Source: Strix aluco (lineage: Eukaryota > Chordata > Aves > Strigiformes > Strigidae). Taken from it: 64,000 nucleotides of DNA. Shown piece by piece: positions 33,277 to 44,260 of this stretch; position 1 is the first letter of the stretch; each line of letters opens with the position of its first letter. Made by a program: the position numbers and the translations under genes. Under the pieces are notes generated by a model. It did not search any database. It was not told the DNA's origin and saw nothing but the letters and a program-made list of their open reading frames with translations. Location of the stretch: positions 1-64,000 of the forward strand of contig NW_027436603.1 of NCBI RefSeq assembly GCF_031877795.1, read 5' to 3'.

Positions 33277-33539
33277 ATAAACGAATTGGTGGATGCCCGT
33301 GATGTCAGCATTGGAGCCTGGTTTGAAGCTCATATAGAAAATGTTACTCGAGCAACAGAAGGACGTAAGAATGGTAAAGCTCAAGCAAAGAGTGGCAATT
33401 CCTACAAAAGGACTACTGGAAGCTTAAGTCAAGATCATTCTAGAGAGAATGCAAATTTTTTGGACAGTACACCATCCACATCTTACTCAGACTGCGCAGA
33501 CACTGATGAAGAAGCTATTTATCATATCAAGTATGATGA
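33277..33539 (+). CDS. UHRF2: UHRF2 exon, first half of tandem Tudor domain
   Basis: This 263-bp internal exon encodes about 87 residues of UHRF2, a nuclear E3 ubiquitin ligase. Its tandem Tudor domain binds methylated histone H3K9 together with the PHD finger. It opens with INELVDARDVSIGAWFEAHI, the first Tudor strand region with a cage-type phenylalanine. A serine/lysine-rich variable loop follows, then a conserved end with the YHIKYDE block that supplies cage tyrosines. The acceptor is TTTTAG and the donor GTAAGT at 33540. The exon is 263 nt, so it ends two bases into a codon, which the next exon completes. UHRF1 is the alternative, but the loop and flanking residues fit UHRF2 better. Confidence 0.9.
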
Positions 33540-36500
33540 GTAAGTGCTTCTGATATTATTTTGAGGACATATGTTATGATTTGGTGTGTATAAACAAAGA
33601 ATTTTGTTGAAGAAACTTGGAATCAAAGAGAGCAAGTTCAATATTGCAACCAAAGAAAGAAACATTAAAAAGCCATAATGTCTTTCAGTCAGATATAATG
33701 AATATCCTGAGAGTAACGAGGGGTTTTTTTCTTTTATTCACAAATTCCTGTGAAGCATGAACTTTATCTCGACTTTATGAAACTCAGAATCCCTATCTCT
33801 AAGGAAAGGAAACTATGCACTGGATTTTTCTGTACTTGTTTTTCTATGTAAAACGTAAGTTAATATTTTCTTTAAAACCTACTCTGCTCATACTCAGTTC
33901 CTCCCATTGAAGTCTAAGCAAGTGTTTCATGGGAGCAAATTCTGGTGCTTGAATTGTTTACATTTTGTTTTAAACGTAATATTTACGCATGAAATGACAG
34001 GTCTGCATTTCACGTAGAGGTTTCTTGTAGAGAATCTGGTCACTGGGGACATAAAATCAGTTCCGAGCTGAAGTGAGGGTACAAAGGGATTCTTTATTTT
34101 TATTTTTTAAAATCTGTGGTACAAGCAAATTTCAGAACCTACGACAGCTGTGCTAGAGTAGAGGCTTTGTGCCATAAACTCAGTGGGATTTGCAGGGATT
34201 TCTCATCACCAGCTTGTGCACCGATGCATTCACATAAACTGGATCCCAGGTTTTTTTAACGATGCCTTAATTTGCTGAAGCAGCTAACTAAGCTTCTAAA
34301 CCAACGGCATCAATGAGAATTTTTTTATTACAGAGAACAACAAAAATATCGCACTTTGGCACGTGAGATTAAAGGTAAAGGAGCATACGTTTACTTTGCA
34401 CAGAAGCATATTCAGTATTAGTCTTGTTGAAGATAAAAAAATATTTTGAAAACTTGAATTTAAGTATCAATCACAAGTTTTGTTGTTTTTAATAATTACA
34501 ATTTAAACCGGTTTTGCTAGGGAAAAAACAAGAATGTTGAAGACTCAAGCTGAACATCTTTTAGCTGCTCTTGGCAAGACTAGTTACAACTTTTCTTTAT
34601 ATACTTACCTTGGAGGATAATACAGCTTTTGTCTGAATGTAAAGTTCAAATGCAGTTTTACATCTGCAATCATCAATTTTTTTATCTGCAGATATGTTTG
34701 TCCACACACACACACACAAATAGATAGCTACGGTGTTGAAAGCAAAAATTTACTTTAAAAAATATCGAAATACTTAACTTCAGAACTTTCTCACAACTTT
34801 AGTCACCCCGTATCATTACGGTTGGACTAGATGATCGCTACAGGTCCCTTTCAACTGAACTATTCTTAAAAAAAAAATAATAATAATTGTCCCTAAAATG
34901 ATAGATATGCATCATGGTATGCTTTCAAAGACCTGGTTCTAAGACTGGTTAATTGTGTAACATCACAGAAGCATTTAATTGAGCAAAGGGCAAAAATTTG
35001 AGAGAGAGTGTGTTTGTAATTACTGGAGTTAAATTATGCTCCTCTTTTGTAGATAGTGTCATTTTATGCAAGTTAGAGATTCGAGGGAGAAGCCACCTGT
35101 GAAGTAGAAAGTATAGTTAAGCAGATCTGACTTGCATAGGTGTACCTATGCTTACAAGATGTCAGTTTTACTTCATGTGTTCCTTAAGATCTAGCATTTC
35201 CAGTAGATGCAGTCACCTCAGTCTTCTTATAACACGATCTGTCACAGGTTTGTGTTCTTAGCCAGTGACCATCTTAAAACATTAGGTCTTATCTAATTTT
35301 GTTTACGTCATGGTCATTTACTTGATGGGCCCGAAACATTAGAAGTTTGAGCTTACAGGGAGAAAAGTTATTTTAAAACTTTCTAGCAAGCAAGATCTAT
35401 GCATTTATCAGCTAACAGAGACTTCGGTAAAAGTTAAGGACCTACATATGACAAAACACAAGGCGTCATTTGTGACACTTTGTATGTACCTTTCAACATC
35501 CCCCTTCTTTGTTCTTTGAGTGGTAGTTAACATGCACATTCACATGGTGGGTGGTTGCGCATGCACTCACAACGCTGGCTTCAGACATTAGTCTTTTTGC
35601 CTTTTTGGTATCTGTAGAGCACACGTATCAAACACAAGGGAGGAAGAATACATGGATAAATAGGGTATTGTGTACTGTGTGTCCTTCAGTTCTCAGTTTC
35701 AAATGTTCTTATCCTATTTGTCATCGCTTTGTGCTTGTTCTTTGAGGTTCATATTCTACTGTTAGTTTCTTCTGTGCATGGCTGCTGTTCCTGGATGCTT
35801 CGGTTTGGGCTAGGCTGTGTGACACCAATCCACCTTGACAGCCTTTTCTTACCAAGCCTTTTCTTACTGTGTTCTTCAATGAAGTAGCTCATTTCTCCTT
35901 CCTTCTATCCCCTACAGCAGATGATTTCACCCCGGATGAAGGGCTTTAAGCTCCTTGCCCACAACAGGAGCATTCCTGCCAGAGATGGAAGCAGTTGCTT
36001 TTTCTGCTTTGGGAAACTGCATGTCTCTGACAAGCAACCTGCAGATGGAGACCATAAGCCTGGTGCCCATAAAGCCATCAAAATGTCTTTCTTACATTAT
36101 GCAGAAGACTATGGGGCTTGCCTCTGACACAGATTGACAGCTGCTCAGATCCTCACTGAGATCATCTCAGTATCTAGACTGGTTCTCCTTCACTGCTTGT
36201 ATTATTATCCAGCGTAGAAAAACTGTCCACCAAGAAGGCTACAGCTGAAGGACAAGTCTGTTGTAATGTTTTGAGATGGGGTTGGGAACATGGAGTAGAC
36301 CTACGCTTTGTTTCTGAGACTTTGTGTTGCGGCAAAGTTCATTTGATACCCAGCTGTTGTGGCAGGTCCGGTCTGATAATGCATACGCACAAAAAGGGGG
36401 CGGGGGGAATCAAACGCTCATTTTCTTTCTGTTTACATCTGGAACTGACTACTCCATGATGTTTTTTCAGGAGATACTGGAAAGCTATTCACCCTTGATC

Positions 36501-36850
36501 TCAACATGAAGCCCTCCACTGTCATAGATCTAGTTCTTAGTCTATTTCTCCTAGCTGTCTTCAAACCCCAAAGATCCCACAGGTCTCCACTTAAACGGAG
36601 ATCTAGAGCTGGGGATTTTGGGGTTTTTTGTTTGAGTTTTTTTTCCAGTTGTCCCATTAGTATTGACACTGGTCAATTCAAGAGCAAGCTGAATGTTGTC
36701 CGACAATATATCTCGCACCTCTGTAGCCGAGAACCTTAATCAGCTTTATTTATACTGGAGCATGATTGTGTTTTTCCTGGGGGTGGAAGGAGAAGATCAT
36801 GCTAAGAAGTCCTACCAACCTCCTTGTAGGTATTGGAAGGCTGCTATTAG
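33540..36850 (+). other. UHRF2: Intron with minor repeats
   Basis: Start of the 13.6-kb intron between the two UHRF2 exons. It contains a short (CA)n run near 34704-34719 and a 3' CR1 tail at 34815-34868. Nothing else was recognised; the short open frames lack family resemblance. Confidence 0.55.
34815..34868 (+). mobile_element. CR1 3' tail, short
   Basis: GGTTGGACTAGATGATCGCT followed by an AGGTCCCTTTCAACT block and CTATTCT is the CR1 terminal consensus. Only about 50 bases remain. Confidence 0.75.
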
Positions 36851-36879
36851 CTGCCACCATCACCATCCCCCCCGACAAG

Positions 36880-37245
36880 TTTTTCCTTCACCTGACTGAA
36901 CAAGCCCAGTCCCCCAGCCTCTCCTCACAGAGCACATCTTGACGGCCATCTTGCCAGCCCTCCACTGGGCTAATGCCAGCTTGTCAGAATCTTCCTTGCA
37001 TTGTGGGACCTAAACCAGATAGAATATTCTAGATATGATCTAACAAGCGCTGAGTAAAGGGAAACAGTCACTTCCCTCAATCTGTTGTCTATGCTCCTGT
37101 TGACACAGCCCAGGATGCTGTTAGCCTTCTTTGCTGCCGGGGCTCACTGCTGGCTCGTGTTCAGCTTGCTGTCTACCAGGACCCCCAGGTCCTTTTCTGC
37201 AGAGCTGCTACCCAGCCAGTCACTCTACAGCCTGTATTGTCACAG
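36880..37245 (-). mobile_element. CR1 ORF2 C-terminal fragment, antisense
   Basis: On the - strand, translated pieces match the CR1 ORF2 region after the RT palm (counterparts of the GVLVDSKLNTSQQ and ANSILGCVNRS-type blocks, read in 37245-37060). It continues more weakly toward 36880. It stops where the LTR at 37252 begins. Confidence 0.75.
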
Positions 37246-37251
37246 GGGGCA

Positions 37252-37839
37252 TAGCGGGTTGACCCTGGCCAGCAGCCAAGTACGTACCCACAGAGCCGCT
37301 CGCTCACTCCCCTCTCCCAGAGGATGGGGAGAAAGTAGAAGTCAGGCGAGAAAACTTGTGCATCGAGATACAGTTTAAAAGGCAAAGCAAAAGCTGCGCA
37401 CGCAAGCCAAGCAAAAAGAGGAGTTCATTCACTTAATTCCCATCAGCAGGCAGATATCCAGCCACTTCTTGGAAAGCAGGGCCTCGGCACACATAACGGT
37501 TGCGGAAGACAAGCACTGTAGCCACAAACATTCCCCCCCTTCCTCCTCCTTCCCTGAGCTTTTATTGCTGAGCACGATGTCACACTGCATGGAATATCCC
37601 TTTGGTCAATTCGGGTCAGCTGTCCCGGCAGTGTCTCCTCCCAACTGCTTGCACACACCCAGCCTACTTGCTGCAAGGGCAGAGTGAGAAACAGAGGCCT
37701 TGATGCTGCGCAATTGCTGCTCGGCAATAGACAAAAGAGCAGTGTGTTAAGAACGCTGTTTTGGTCACAAATCCAAAGCACGGTTCTATATGGGCCTGCT
37801 ATGAAGAACGTTAACTCCATCCCAGCCAGACCATGTACA
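37252..37839 (-). mobile_element. Solo LTR, ERV-L type, - orientation
   Basis: This aligns along its length with the LTR at 18320-18920, including the ATGGAATATCCCTTTGG block, the (A)TTTATTGCTGAGCA poly(A) region and the tail ending CCATGTACA. The outer TG has mutated to TA. The flanks GGGCA and GGGAG could be a decayed 5-bp TSD. Confidence 0.75.
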
Positions 37840-37949
37840 GGGAGGTTAAGTCCATCTCAGGACTAACACCTCACAGTTTATTCCTTTAGCACAATACATT
37901 GCTTTCTGTTCACCTCCCATTTAATTACAACACCTGTGCGTCTCTTATC

Positions 37950-38300
37950 TGTCCTGGTTTCAGCTGGGATAGAGTTAATTTTTCTTTCTAGTAGCTAGAA
38001 TAGTGCTGTGCTTTGGATTCAGTATGGGATTTGGTATGAGAAGAATGTTGATAATACATTGATGTTTACAGTTGTTGCTAAGAGATCAAGGAGTCTCCAA
38101 TTCCCCATGTCCTGCCTGTGTGCAGGTGTACAAGAAGCTGGGAGGGAGCACGGCCAGAGCACCAGACCCAATTTAGCCAATGGAATATTCCATATCATAT
38201 AATGTCATGCTCAGTATATAAAGGAGGGACGTCCAGGAAGGAGGGGGTTCTCTCTTGCAGAGGCCTTGATGCTGCGCAATTGCTGCATGTAACTTCTGTT
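37950..38300 (+). mobile_element. Truncated LTR of the same family, + orientation
   Basis: It begins TGTCCTGGTTTCAGCTGGGA, the intact 5' end of this avian LTR family. It continues for about 300 bases to a TATA region (AGTATATAAAGGAGG near 38213). After about 38257 it carries a block (AGAGGCCTTGATGCTGCGCA and a few bases more) that also occurs at 37693 in the oppositely oriented LTR. The 3' half is missing. Confidence 0.75.
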
Positions 38301-40043
38301 GTCTCTTGAGGATTACCATAGGATTTTGAAAGAAAGTCAATAAATAAGAAAACACCTTTACTAACCATAGTTCTATTTAGTAATATTTTTTTATTCAGGT
38401 TTTACTGACATGGATTCTTTAGTGAAAGTGAGAAAACTGAAGATTTTACAGTATTTTCTTAGTTCTTGAGCCTTTTTAAGATTATGGTTTTTTCTCTTGT
38501 ATTAGCTTGATTTACATAGCCCTGCATATTCCCATTTACTGCTATCTCAGTTACATACTCATCCTGTATATTTGAGAGGTTAGGTTTTAATTTAACATTG
38601 TGGTCATTCATATAAGTAACATGTTTAAATATAGGATGAAAACTGACATGGAGTAAGTAGCAGTACCTAAATTTAATCTGTTTTCTCTATGGTTATTTTG
38701 GTTTGTTATTTAGGACAAGTGAATGGAAAGGAGAGAAATAGTCTAGATGGTGGAGGTCATAAGATGGAAAATATACTATTTTTTTGTGGAATTACAGTAT
38801 TAGATATATCTGAGGTCAGAGGTTTTCTATAAAAGTACAATTTATTCCTTACATGATGTAATGAGGAACAGCATTATAGTGCTTGATGTACTTAGAAATT
38901 ATGCCAAAAGTGTGAGTTAGCCTCAGTTTCAAAGGCTTGTGTCAAATGGTGTTCCAGTTATAAAAAAGTATCTGGATGGTCAATCTGTGATGTTGGGTAT
39001 GGACAAATATGAATGCTAGCTGCTTCTCTCCTGTGTCCCACTGAATATAAATATTGGTGTGCCTTAGCCTATTGAAAGGATTACTTAGACCAGGCTTAAG
39101 GTGAGTAGTAACAACTGTAAAAGCCTCTGCACCTGGTAATCTTTTAATAATGAGACTACTTGCATGTCGGGCAGAAATTGTGAGACCTAGAGGGGGAAGA
39201 TATATTCAGTTTACATACTTTTTCCCCACGTATCCGTAAAGTTAGAGCACCCCATTACTAAAAGTTGTAGAATAAATAGATGGAGAAGTCATGTAAACAG
39301 TGTGGTTTTTGCAGTGCATAAGAACATCCTTGGTTTTTATCCTTGATCCAGCTTCTAGATAAGAGAGGTATTGATTTAGACTAAAACCAGATGAATGTCT
39401 TCATTATTCAAGTAGGCTGGCTTTTTAATTTCATGAGGTGAATGGTTAAAAGGTTACATGTGGGGTTTTTTTCTAAAGAAAATATTACAATTATACTTTC
39501 CTCAAACTATGTCACTTTGAATTTATCCTTTTTTGTAAATTGGGAACTTTTTTCTTAAATTGATGATGCTCTCTGATATCAGATGCATGACTGTGCTGGA
39601 AGAGAGGAAGGTAAAAAATGACTGTAACTTCTCATATAATGACTTCAGGGCTAACTTGGCATCTAGAGAAAAGCATGGAATAATAAGGATGAATATTGTT
39701 CCTTTACAGTTCTCCTGTGGTCTGGAAGTTCAGAAATCAAGCACAAATGAGTGAAAAGAAGGGCTCCCAAGTGTGCTTTGTTTTTATTAATTTTCTTAAT
39801 AAACTCCTGGAAGACATATAGTTCAGAGCTGATAGAAGAGTTGTAAAAAAAAAAAAAACAAAAAAAAACAAACTTTCAAAAGCCTGATTGCTTGGCAGTT
39901 GGAAGTTCCATTCTAGAATTTGCATGATTTCTAGGAATTTTTTTCTGTGACCATCTGAAAAATAATTCATTTCAGAAGAAATTCTGTCCTCAAAATAGAC
40001 CTTCAGATATGCACTTGGAAGCAGCATCCATTAGAGAGGCATT
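38301..40043 (+). other. UHRF2: Intron, nothing recognised
   Basis: AT-rich intronic sequence with a poly(A)-like run at about 39845-39872. No element or exon was seen. Confidence 0.5.
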
Positions 40044-40044
40044 G

Positions 40045-41000
40045 TCGCGGATGATAATATTTGACACGGTTATGATTTAGCAGCAATTCAAGATTTATTA
40101 ATGGTGTGAGGTCGATCAAAAGGTTGAATTTTAGCAGCACTTAATGATTGACCAATTTAAAGATTAACAAGGTGATTTGGTAGAATATGTTATAATTAAA
40201 ACAGTGACTTAATTACAGATTTGAGAATGACAAGTTCACGCTAACTTACTATAAGGTACCTTAAATCAAAATATATATATGTGTATATATATATAAGTGC
40301 AAAACATACACACAGACAGACAGACAAAAATATTTGGATCTAGTGAAATATGTAGACACCCACACTCGTGAAGGCAAATGTGCATGTATAAGCACAGAAA
40401 TAGGTAGAGAGGTGGATGGAAGAGGCTAGTCTGTAGTTAAAATTTCCCTCTTCTCGAGTTTAGAGTAAATACTCACAATGTATTGGCATTCCTCAACGAG
40501 CGATAATTGAGTCTCGAGAAGTCTGACTTTGCCCTGGCCCGTAGTTGGCTTTGTCGGTAGACGGTCTTTAAATCTCAAGGACTCTGTGCCTGAGAGGCAT
40601 CCCAACTCAGGGGAGATGCTGGTCACAGCCCGCTGCAATCCAGGAGAGCTCAAAGGGTCTTGCTTAGGGTTGCTATTTATAGGGTCCAAGATAATTGACT
40701 TTCATCAGGTACTTTTCCATTTCAGCCCAACTTGGATGATGAAATACTCTGGTACTTTCCACCAGTTGCACAGGCCCAGAACTTGATAGATCTTGAAGCT
40801 CTGGTATCACCTCCTTTGGGCCACAACCCAAGTACGGATGTACTAGGCTGTCAGGAGGTGATTGATTGTCATTACCGTTCCCAAGTGGTAGGGGAGGCAG
40901 GAGCCAGGTGCGCTAAGGGGGTGCCTTAACACCCTGGTCCGTTGCTTTTCCCGATCCATCTTGGGTTGGTATGTGGCCTGGCGGGGGGGAATCGCACCAA
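40045..41000 (-). repeat. Possible LTR, - orientation
   Basis: The left edge reads TGTCGCGGATGAT. On the - strand there is a good TATA box (CTATAAATAGC near 40682-40672) and an AATAAA at about 40099-40094 near the left edge, giving an unusually long R-U5 of nearly 600 bases. The right end and a TSD were not found. A (TA)n/(CAGA)n patch lies at 40269-40326. Confidence 0.35.
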
Positions 41001-43085
41001 GCACCAAGTGGCCCAAGAAAGGTGGGGAGTTGCACCACCACAGCTATGTAAAAGGACTCTTGAAACATCAATCATCTTGTGAAAACATGAAGTCAAAACT
41101 TCTTTACAGCATTCTACACATGGAACCGGAAAACTAGATTCTGAGAGGGAAAGTTTCACCCATTTTTAAGCGTTCTTTCCCTCCAAAGGAATGTTTCTCA
41201 ACTTAAGTCTCTGAGTAGGCAGTAACAGAAGAAACTCAGTGATAACGACCTTCTTTTTTCTTTTCTGGAGAACAGTTATTTTCTCTTCTGTCTATAAAAT
41301 GGGATAATTTGGGTGCCTGGTATTCATGCTGCCCAACAATCTTCTTTAGATTCTTTTCGTTGGATGCGTCTCAGAACAAGAGATGGAATAGCTGTTAAGG
41401 ATAAAAAGGCTCAAAGTGCGTCAATAATACATCGTGAAAGATTCTTTTCAGAGTTCTTACTGGGATAAGAAAGATGGCACAGAACTGAAGCTGGGACAAC
41501 ACAACTCTTAGTGTTGAGTGACTCTTATGTACCAGAAATGCTATAAATCACACTTGTTTAAATCATTTGCTTGATAATGACATTAGAATCAATGTATATT
41601 GGTTATCTTTCTAGCCACACTTACATATACTGTTTACAGTTAGTTTTCAGTAGATTTTTCTACTGTGTACATAAACTATATTTCTACTTTGTTTTTATCT
41701 ATCATCTTCTTTAGTATTCTGACTTTTAAGTCCTGTTTCAATTTTGGAGTTAAAGTAAACTGGTTCTCCCTCCACTATATGCTACTTTCTCTTTTTCAAA
41801 TTTCTTTCTGTTCTTCAAATAATTCTGCAAAAAGTTTTATTGTAAGATAGGGGCTAGGTCCAATCAGTATATTAAACACATCTGTTTTAGTTTTTGGAAG
41901 TCCGTTGGACTATAATGCTATGTCATTATCCAAGCTCTGCAATAAAAAGTAAATTATCTTACAGTCACTTTATGCATCATTATTATCTGTAGATGAATCT
42001 GTTCTATTGCTTCTGTGCATATTTTAATTCACGGTAATTATTTTGATTATCACATAGTTGTAGAATAGTTGTTCCTTTGAAGGAAAACTTCAAGACAAAA
42101 GGTAAACACAAAAAACAAAGTAAAAAAAAAATTTTAAAACCGTGAAAAGTTATGTCCCATGAGACTGCAATTTGAGTAGCAGCTCTATACCTCTCTTACG
42201 ACGTTATTATTCGTATCCTACAGTTTGATAAATTAGAAAGGAGCAGTAAATGGTGGGGAAAACCACTTTTTTGCTTTAGCTTTATTATTAAGGATAGATG
42301 TGTTTATTATTGGGCCATTGTTTTATATAAAGATACAGACAGATTTAAACTATTGTGGTTACTGGTGTGGTGTAGTGGGGTTCCCACCCCCCCAAATAAA
42401 CTTGAATAATATTTTAACAAATTCAAGGCAAATTCTGTGTAGCTGTCCAGTAGAAGGCAAACAACACTAGAGACAGAGTATTAGTTCTCAGTTTTTTCCC
42501 TAACTCATCTATGCAGTAACAAAACAGGGTGTAAGATTTAATAGAAGATATCTAAAGCCAAACGCCATTTAGTTCAAAGAGAATGTTTCAATTCATGTCA
42601 GTGGACCTTGTTGAAGAACTGTTGAAGAGTAGACATATGACTTTGTCAGAGCCCTCACATTTAAGCTGCTATCAGCAGCAGAAATTTCTTTATGCAACAA
42701 TGAAGTAAGCTACAATGTATATTTTTTCGAAGACCTTTGAATTATCTTGTTCACTACAGATAGGCATGTTGGAAAGTGACCAAGTCCTACTTCCCTTAAT
42801 AAGATTAGAGTTTTGCTATTATGGTCTAACGAACTATGCTATTCGTTATAGGACTTTAATGCTATAAAGCATGTGTGTGCTTGTTAAAATTCCCATAAAT
42901 AAATAAATGCTGGGGAATTAATTTAAGATTTATCATTCGTATTAATGTTTCTTAAAAAGAAACAGTGTTTTTAACAGCAGTTGTCTCCGGGTAGTAGGTG
43001 CTTTCTTTTCATCTTTTAAACCTGTGCTGTGACCTGATTAAAACATCTAGTTTTAAAAGCTAGCACTATTTTTATGGTGGAAGCC
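41001..43085 (+). other. UHRF2: Intron, nothing recognised
   Basis: AT-rich sequence without recognisable repeat, exon or RNA gene. Confidence 0.5.
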
Positions 43086-43089
43086 TCTT

Positions 43090-43785
43090 TTTACTGTGCA
43101 ACATAAGAAAAGAACTTAACTAGAATCGATGGGGGAAGGGGATACCAACAGGAGAGCTGAAGGTAAGCCAAGGGTTGGCATGGCATTGCCTGAGGGCGAC
43201 AATGCTAGTGAGAACATTTCTGCTGCTCCTTGGAGCATGGAGGGCTCCGGAGCATATCTGAAATGCTTGTACACCAACACACACAGTATGAGAAAAAACC
43301 AGGATGAACTGGAAGCGTTGGTCAGCTCCCAGAGCTACGATATCATTGGTATGAGTGAGACTTGGTGGAATGAGTCCTGCGACTGGAGTGCTGGGATTGA
43401 GGGCTACGGGCTGTTCAGGAAGGATAGGCAGGGCAGGTGAGGTGGAGGAGTTGCACTGTGTGTAAGGGAGAGGCTTGTTTTTTACAGCCCTTACAGTTAG
43501 TGGTGATGTGGTTGAGAGCCTTTGGGTGAGGATTAGGGGGATGGAAAATAAAGATGTTGTAGTGGGTATCTACTGCCGATTGCCCAGCCAGGATGTTAGC
43601 ACTGATGAGTTATTCTATAGGCAATTAGGAGAAATTTCTGGATAGGTAGCCCTTGTCCTTATGGGAGATTCCAGCTTCCCAGGCATCAACTGGGAATACC
43701 ATGCTGCTGTGTCAAGCAAGTCTGGGAAATTCTTGAAGTTTGTGGAAAATAATGTCTTGTCACAAGTACTCAGAGAGCCAACTAG
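43090..43785 (+). mobile_element. CR1 endonuclease fragment
   Basis: It carries YLKCLYTNTHSMRKNQDELE and SYDIIGMSETWW, the start of CR1 ORF2. The frame continues to GLFRKDRQGR and then stops; later endonuclease blocks are broken. It ends exactly where the ERV-C LTR starts, and I do not see it resume after ERV-C at 46192. Confidence 0.85.
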
Positions 43786-44141
43786 TGTCCTGGTTTAACC
43801 AGGATAGGGTTAAGTTTCCCCAGCAGTGGGGGGGGGAGCTCTAGCCGGGTTATTCAGATACCATGCGGACGTCACATCCTGGTTCCGTCACATCCTTGCG
43901 CGGGAGGGCGGGGCGCATGGTTTTATACATCTGCTCCTCTCACTCCTGTATTGGTAGATATACTTTGCTCTGTTCATTGTTATCACTGTTATTCTTATTG
44001 TTGCTGTTTGTTGTGTTGCTGTTGCACTGTTGTATTAAACCTGTCCTTATCTCAGTCTCGGGGCTTTGTATTTCACTCCCTTTGTGGGGGAGGGGCAGCG
44101 GCCGCGTGGTCTCAGACCCCGGCAGGGGCTAAACCACCACA
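43786..44141 (+). repeat. ERV-C 5' LTR
   Basis: A 356-bp LTR, TGTCCTGGTTTAACCAGGAT ... CTAAACCACCACA. A TATA-like TTTTATAC is at about 43919, an ATTAAA poly(A) signal at about 44034, and a run of GTT/ATT triplets precedes it. It is clearly related to both ERV-B LTRs. Confidence 0.9.
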
Positions 44142-44145
44142 ACTT

Positions 44146-44163
44146 TGGTGCCCAACGTGGGGC
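44146..44163 (+). other. ERV-C primer binding site, tRNA-Lys-like
   Basis: TGGTGCCCAACGTGGGGC lies four bases after the LTR. It differs at one or two positions from the tRNA-Lys1,2 site I know from betaretroviruses, and closely matches the ERV-B site. Confidence 0.75.
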
Positions 44164-44260
44164 TGGAGAAGACTGAAATAAGGACAAAAGGAGAAGGTGT
44201 GTTAGAGCAATCTGTTAGGTGTAATTTTTTCTGTTTTCATTTGCATTTGTTTGATAAGAA

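Noticed and set aside
35551..36899. Cluster of short open frames in the intron
   Set aside because: Each is 60-80 codons, without conserved motifs or splice sites; expected by chance.
40732..40929. Short + strand frame with an exon-like feel
   Set aside because: No splice context, no family resemblance, and it lies within the candidate LTR at 40045-41000.
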